64,000 bases of DNA, taken from contig NZ_CP081862.1 in the NCBI RefSeq assembly GCF_019797765.1, forward strand, positions 1,674,001-1,738,000, given 5' to 3'. The notes under the pieces are model-generated. The model did not search any database, had not been told where the DNA came from, and saw only the letters and a program-made list of their open reading frames with translations. This document shows, one piece after another, positions 60,273-64,000 of this stretch (within the stretch, counting starts at the first letter, position 1; each line of letters starts with the position of its first letter). Source of the DNA: Cellulomonas sp. C5510 (GTDB lineage Bacteria > Actinomycetota > Actinomycetes > Actinomycetales > Cellulomonadaceae). The translations under genes and the position numbers were made by a program.

Positions 60273-61922
60273 GTGCTCCAGGTGTTGGCAGCCCCCGCGG
60301 TCACGCCCGCGGACACCACGGCGCCGAGCCCGCGCCGGGGCGTGCTGCGGCTGGGGCTCGCCGCGGTCGGCGGGGTGCTGGCCGACGTCGCTTTTCCCGA
60401 CCGGGGCTGGTGGCCGGTCGGGTTCGTCGCGGTCGCCATGCTGGTCCTGGCCGGATCGCGCGGCGGTGGGCGGACCACGGCCCTGGTCTGGTTCGCCTGG
60501 GGCCAGACCTTCTTCCTGCTGCACTTGGGATGGGCACGCGAGGCGGCAGGACCGGTGGCGTGGGTGGCGTTGTCGGTGCTGCAGGCCGGGCTGCTCGCCG
60601 TCGCCGGTGCCCTGTGGTCGTGGGCCGATCGCGCTGCGATCCTGGCGCGCCGACCGATGCTGCGTGCGCTGGTGTTCGCCTCAGTCTGGGTCGCCGGTGA
60701 GCAGCTGCGCTCGGTCTGGCCGTTCGGGGGCTTCCCGTGGGGACGGTTGGCGTTCTCCCAGACCGACGGCCCGCTGCTCTCCCTGGCCTGGCTCGGCGGG
60801 GCGCCGCTGGTCTCGTTCGCGGTGGCGTTCATCGGCGCCCTGCTCGCCCTGGCCACGGTTGCTGCAGGTCGCCGCGCCGCGCGCCGAGTGCTGGTGGCCG
60901 CCGCGCTCACGGGGGCGATGCTCGGACTCGGCACGCTCATCCCGTTGGGAGTCGAGCCCGAGGCGGGCACGCTGCGCACCGGTGTCGTGCAGGGCAACGT
61001 GCCCGCAGACCGGGGCCGGCCAGATCGCGCCGAGGTCGTACTGGCCAACCACGTCCAGGGCACCGCCGCCGTCGCGACCCAGGCCCCAGGTGGGCTCGAC
61101 CTGGTCGTGTGGCCGGAGAACGCCTCCGACGTCGATCCGCGGACGAACGCCGACGCGGCTGCGCAGGTGTGGGAGGCATCCGATGCGGTGCGCGCGCCGA
61201 TCCTGGTCGGCACCGACCGCTACGAGCCCGAGGGCCGCTACAACGACATCGTCGTGTGGGACCCCGAGCGGGGTCCGGTGGACTCCTACGCCAAGCAGCG
61301 GCCGGCGCCGTTCGGAGAGTACGTCCCGCTGCGAGGCCTAATCCGGGTGTTCTCCTCCCAGGTCGACCGAGTCGAGGTCGACATGGTCGCCGGAACGGCG
61401 CCTGCGGTCGTCGACATCCCGGTAGTACGACTGGGTCGTGCGGTGCCGGTCGCGACCGTGATCTGCTTCGAGGTCGCCTTCGACGACCTGGTGCGCAACG
61501 CCGTACGCCAAGGCGCACAGGTCCTGGTCGTCCCCACCAACAACGCGTCGTTCGGCTGGACCGCCCAGTCCACCCAGCAGCTGGCGATGTCCCGGCTACG
61601 GGCGGTCGAGACCGGCCGCGCGACGATCCAGGCCTCGACCGTCGGAGTCAGCGCCGTGATCGAGCCCGATGGGACCCTCGTGCAGCGCACGGACCTGTTC
61701 ACGCCCGCGACGATGACCGCGGACCTGCCGCTGCGCACGTCGCTGACTCCAGCGGTCCGAGCCGGCCCCGCACCGATCATCCTCGCCGTGCTGATCGCAG
61801 CAGCCGCGGCCACCAGCGGCGCCGCGAACGCGTGGCGCCGTCGAGCCGACCGATCCAGCAGGCCCGCATCCCAAGCACACACCCCAGCTAGTCCCGAGCA
61901 CGAGGAGTACCAGCCGACATGA
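60273..61922 (+). CDS. lnt: Apolipoprotein N-acyltransferase
   Basis: A 549-residue membrane enzyme that adds the third acyl chain to lipoproteins. Seven to eight N-terminal helices precede a nitrilase domain with Glu in VVWPENASD near residue 283, Lys in SYAKQRPAPFGEYVPL and Cys in ATVICFEVAFDD near residue 399. WPFGGFPWGRLAF is the membrane-domain signature. A C-terminal helix and Arg/Ser tail follow. The GTG start has no alternative ATG nearby. Its stop overlaps the DsbA start (ATGA). Lipoproteins encoded nearby (TlpA) are possible clients. Confidence 0.92.
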   Translation: MLQVLAAPAVTPADTTAPSPRRGVLRLGLAAVGGVLADVAFPDRGWWPVGFVAVAMLVLAGSRGGGRTTALVWFAWGQTFFLLHLGWAREAAGPVAWVALSVLQAGLLAVAGALWSWADRAAILARRPMLRALVFASVWVAGEQLRSVWPFGGFPWGRLAFSQTDGPLLSLAWLGGAPLVSFAVAFIGALLALATVAAGRRAARRVLVAAALTGAMLGLGTLIPLGVEPEAGTLRTGVVQGNVPADRGRPDRAEVVLANHVQGTAAVATQAPGGLDLVVWPENASDVDPRTNADAAAQVWEASDAVRAPILVGTDRYEPEGRYNDIVVWDPERGPVDSYAKQRPAPFGEYVPLRGLIRVFSSQVDRVEVDMVAGTAPAVVDIPVVRLGRAVPVATVICFEVAFDDLVRNAVRQGAQVLVVPTNNASFGWTAQSTQQLAMSRLRAVETGRATIQASTVGVSAVIEPDGTLVQRTDLFTPATMTADLPLRTSLTPAVRAGPAPIILAVLIAAAAATSGAANAWRRRADRSSRPASQAHTPASPEHEEYQPT

Positions 61923-62716
61923 CCCCCAAGCGCACCAGGTCCGCCAAGTCGCGCAAGTCGGCCAAGCCCGCCAGGTCGAACAGGTCGGCCAAGCCGGCGC
62001 AGGTCGCCAAGCCGGGCAGCCGGCCGCAGGGGCCGACGCCTCGGCCCCAACGGCGCGCGCCGCTGATCCTCGCGCTGGCCGCCGTCCTGGTCACAGTCAT
62101 CGCTGTCGCCATCGTGGTGGCGCGTCCCTGGCAGGACTCGCAGGACCCCGCCACGGCTGGCGACCCGCAGGCACCCGATCAGGCGGGGCTGGTCGTGCGG
62201 GAGGACTCTCGACGCCTCAACGACGTGCCGGACTCGTCGGTCACGTTCGTGGAGTTCCTCGACTTCGAGTGCGAGGCGTGCGGCGCGGTCTACCCGGCGA
62301 TCGAGGAACTGCGCAGCCAGTACGGGGACCGGGTGTCGTTCGTCATCCGGTACTTCCCGCTGGACAGCCACTTCAACTCCCAGCGGGCCGCTCGCGCCGT
62401 GGAGGCCGCCGCGCAGCAGGGCCAGCTCGAGGCGATGTACGCGCGGATGTTCGAGACACAGGCGCAGTGGGGCGAGTCCCAAGAACCGAAGGACGACCTC
62501 TTCCGCCAGTACGCACAAGAGCTCGGCCTGGACATGGACACCTGGGACGCCGCCTACGAGGCCCCCGAGACACTCGAGCGGATCGAGCGCGACATCGCCG
62601 ACGGCCGCGCGCTGGGCGTGGCGGGAACCCCGACGTTCTTCCTGAACGGCGAGCTCTTCGAGCCTCGTTCGGCCGCAGACCTGACCGAAGCGCTCGACCG
62701 GGCACTCGCGCAGTGA
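61919..62716 (+). CDS. DsbA-like membrane-anchored thiol oxidoreductase
   Basis: A 265-residue protein. The first 47 residues are a Lys/Arg/Ser/Pro-rich cytoplasmic tail of near-repeats (SAKSRKSAKPARS), then one helix (ILALAAVLVTVIAVAIVVA) and a DsbA-fold domain with the active site FLDFECEACGAVYPAIEE (CEAC) and cis-proline loop VAGTPTFFLNGE. It introduces disulfides into exported proteins and is re-oxidised by VKOR, encoded next with a 4-base GTGA overlap. The long basic tail is unusual. Confidence 0.93.
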   Translation: MTPKRTRSAKSRKSAKPARSNRSAKPAQVAKPGSRPQGPTPRPQRRAPLILALAAVLVTVIAVAIVVARPWQDSQDPATAGDPQAPDQAGLVVREDSRRLNDVPDSSVTFVEFLDFECEACGAVYPAIEELRSQYGDRVSFVIRYFPLDSHFNSQRAARAVEAAAQQGQLEAMYARMFETQAQWGESQEPKDDLFRQYAQELGLDMDTWDAAYEAPETLERIERDIADGRALGVAGTPTFFLNGELFEPRSAADLTEALDRALAQ

Positions 62717-63351
62717 CCAACGCCGGGGAGGGCGTGGCCCGGCCAGCGAGCGCCTCGACCCCGGGCCGACCTGACGCCGCCCGGGACAGCGGACCGTCGA
62801 CGACCACCGTCGCCTGGGTTCACCTGGTCGCCGGCCTGATCGGGTTCGCCGCGTCGTTCGTGCTCGCCGTGGAGAAGTACTGGCTGCTGACCAACCCCTT
62901 CTACCAACCCAGCTGCAGCCTGAACGAGGTCGTCTCGTGCGGCCCGATCATGAGCTCGGTCCAGGCAGCGGTACTGGGGTTCCCCAACCCCTACCTCGGC
63001 ATCGCCGGGTTCGCCGTGGTCGCCGCCACCGGTGCGATGCGCCTAGTAGGCGGGCGCATCGCGACCTGGTACCGGGCCGCGCTGCTGACCGGTGCCGTTG
63101 CCGGTTCGGCACTGATCATCTGGCTGATCACTCAGAGCCTGTTCGTCATCGAGGCGCTGTGCCCGTACTGCATGGTCGTCTGGGCAGTCACGTTCACCGT
63201 CCTGTGGTACTCAGTGCTCGACCTCGTAGCCGCGACAGGCCGTCGCCGCACGGGGTTGGCTGGGCCCGCCACGCGAAACCACGGTGCTGTGCTCGCGTGC
63301 GGACTTGCAGCGCTCGCGGTGCTCGTGGTCGCCGTGTCGGTGACGTGGTGA
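62713..63351 (+). CDS. Vitamin K epoxide reductase (VKOR) family protein
   Basis: A 212-residue membrane protein with about five helices. The loop cysteines are in CSLNEVVSCG and the active-site CPYC in IEALCPYCMVVWAVTFT. VKOR replaces DsbB in Actinobacteria: it re-oxidises DsbA and passes electrons to menaquinone. The GTG overlaps the dsbA stop. Its own stop overlaps a small frame that leads into ccdA. Confidence 0.95.
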   Translation: MTNAGEGVARPASASTPGRPDAARDSGPSTTTVAWVHLVAGLIGFAASFVLAVEKYWLLTNPFYQPSCSLNEVVSCGPIMSSVQAAVLGFPNPYLGIAGFAVVAATGAMRLVGGRIATWYRAALLTGAVAGSALIIWLITQSLFVIEALCPYCMVVWAVTFTVLWYSVLDLVAATGRRRTGLAGPATRNHGAVLACGLAALAVLVVAVSVTW

Positions 63352-63494
63352 GGCGGCTCCGCTTGGCCGACGCCAGGGCTCGCCGCCCGGGGACGGGCTG
63401 GGTCCGACACCTCCAGGTGTGCCACGGCCACTGGCAGCCACCGGCACAACCCGAGCCTGCGCCACGACCAGCCGAGACCTCGAGCCATGCCTGA
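63348..63494 (+). CDS. Possible 48-residue small protein coupled between VKOR and ccdA
   Basis: A GTG in a GTGA overlap with the VKOR stop opens a 48-codon frame whose stop overlaps the ccdA ATG by 8 bases. The product is basic and His/Pro-rich at the end (VCHGHWQPPAQPEPAPRP). It has one Cys and no helix. The double overlap fits translational coupling, but coding is not proven. Confidence 0.35.
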   Translation: MRRLRLADARARRPGTGWVRHLQVCHGHWQPPAQPEPAPRPAETSSHA

Positions 63495-64000
63495 GCTGGC
63501 GCTGACCGTCCGGGCGGACATCGGCGACGTCTTCGCCACGACCGCGTTCTCCGGGTCCGCGATCCTGGCCGTGCTCGTCGCGCTCGTCGCGGGCATCGTC
63601 TCCTTCGCCTCCCCGTGCGTCTTGCCGCTGGTGCCGGGGTATCTGGGCTATCTGGGGGGTCTGACGGCGCAGACGGTCCCAGGGCCGAGCGGCGCCGTGA
63701 CCGCTCCCGCGGCCCGGACCGCGGGACGGGGCCGCCTGGTGCTCGGTGTGGCGCTGTTCGTGGCCGGCTTCGCGGCCGTCTTCGTCGCGCTGGGTGTGCT
63801 GGCCGGCTCGTTGGGTGCTGCGGTGCTGCGGTGGCAGGACCCGGTGACCCGTGCGCTGGGTGTGGTGGTCGTGGTGATGGGTGTCGCGTTCCTCGGCGGC
63901 ATTGGGTTCTTGCAGCGCGACACGCGCTCTCGTCGGCGCCCGCCTGCCACGCTGTGGGGTGCGCCGGTGCTTGGTCTGGCGTTCGGGTTGGGATGGACGC
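63487..64000 (+). CDS. ccdA: CcdA/DsbD-type thiol-electron transporter (3' end outside window)
   Basis: 171 residues of a polytopic membrane protein are visible. The first helix ends in the signature SFASPCVLPLVPGYLGYLGG with the redox-active Cys near residue 44; a partner Cys would lie in the missing part. CcdA moves electrons from cytoplasmic thioredoxin to extracytoplasmic thioredoxins such as TlpA/ResA for cytochrome c maturation. The ATG at 63487 is inside the small upstream frame. A Thr/Pro/Ala loop (PGPSGAVTAPAART) lies between the first and second helices. Confidence 0.93.
   Translation, partial: MPELALTVRADIGDVFATTAFSGSAILAVLVALVAGIVSFASPCVLPLVPGYLGYLGGLTAQTVPGPSGAVTAPAARTAGRGRLVLGVALFVAGFAAVFVALGVLAGSLGAAVLRWQDPVTRALGVVVVVMGVAFLGGIGFLQRDTRSRRRPPATLWGAPVLGLAFGLGWT

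Noticed and set aside
1..64000. CRISPR arrays, rRNA and tRNA genes
   Set aside because: No regularly spaced repeats and no tRNA- or rRNA-like segments were recognised on reading. Weak tRNA candidates cannot be excluded without a covariance search.

Overview
The window is very GC-rich and packed with short-overlap operons (ATGA and GTGA stop/start junctions). It has actinobacterial hallmarks: CmtR-type ArsR regulators, Tad/Flp pilus genes without a secretin, a fused CydDC, the DsbA-VKOR pair, and many GTG starts. A Micrococcales-type actinobacterium, for example the Cellulomonas group, is my inference; nothing in the sequence names the species.

Layout. 1-7.9 kb looks like ordinary chromosome. 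It holds an oligopeptide ABC transporter with a permease/ATPase fusion and an amidohydrolase, then an iron-siderophore/cobalamin-type ABC importer on the minus strand, divergent from a Fur-family regulator. At 7989-8015, on the minus strand, lie the last eight codons and the stop of glutamine synthetase I (glnA), and nothing else of that gene. This reads as an attachment-site scar, so sequence to the right is probably an integrated element. A two-HTH regulator and a MerR/AlpA-type excisionase-like protein follow at once. No integrase is seen.

9.2-20.4 kb is a one-directional Tad-like pilus operon: lipoprotein, secreted protein, SAF/CpaB protein, CpaE-like ATPase, TadA, TadB, TadC, a Flp-like pilin, three TadE/TadG-like pseudopilins, and a large membrane protein joining two LysM domains to a cytoplasmic BTAD-like module. 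20.5-31.6 kb is metal resistance: two paralogous CmtR/P1B-ATPase cassettes, an NmtR-like ArsR with a third ATPase of unusual transmembrane motif, CadD, and an erythromycin-esterase-like protein. Two of the three ATPase genes carry frameshifts. 31.7-35 kb is a TetR/ABC-2 exporter unit, followed by an IS30-family element interrupting a small membrane-protein gene.

37-64 kb is respiratory and envelope thiol-redox. A BlaI/M56 pair is divergent from cydA-cydB-cydDC. Then come CtaG, a class-V aminotransferase behind a possible 16-residue leader peptide, a membrane thioredoxin-like protein, ResB and CcsB. A minus-strand block follows: a PD-(D/E)XK-like unknown, a FliL-like protein, CopC, a TlpA thioredoxin, an M23 peptidase, a two-component system and a methyltransferase. 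Last is Lnt, DsbA, VKOR and CcdA, the last cut by the window end. Together these could supply disulfide formation, cytochrome c maturation, copper handling and lipoprotein acylation. Two exact 11-bp-period direct repeats, and one weaker copy, link the two-component system to the M23 gene and lnt.
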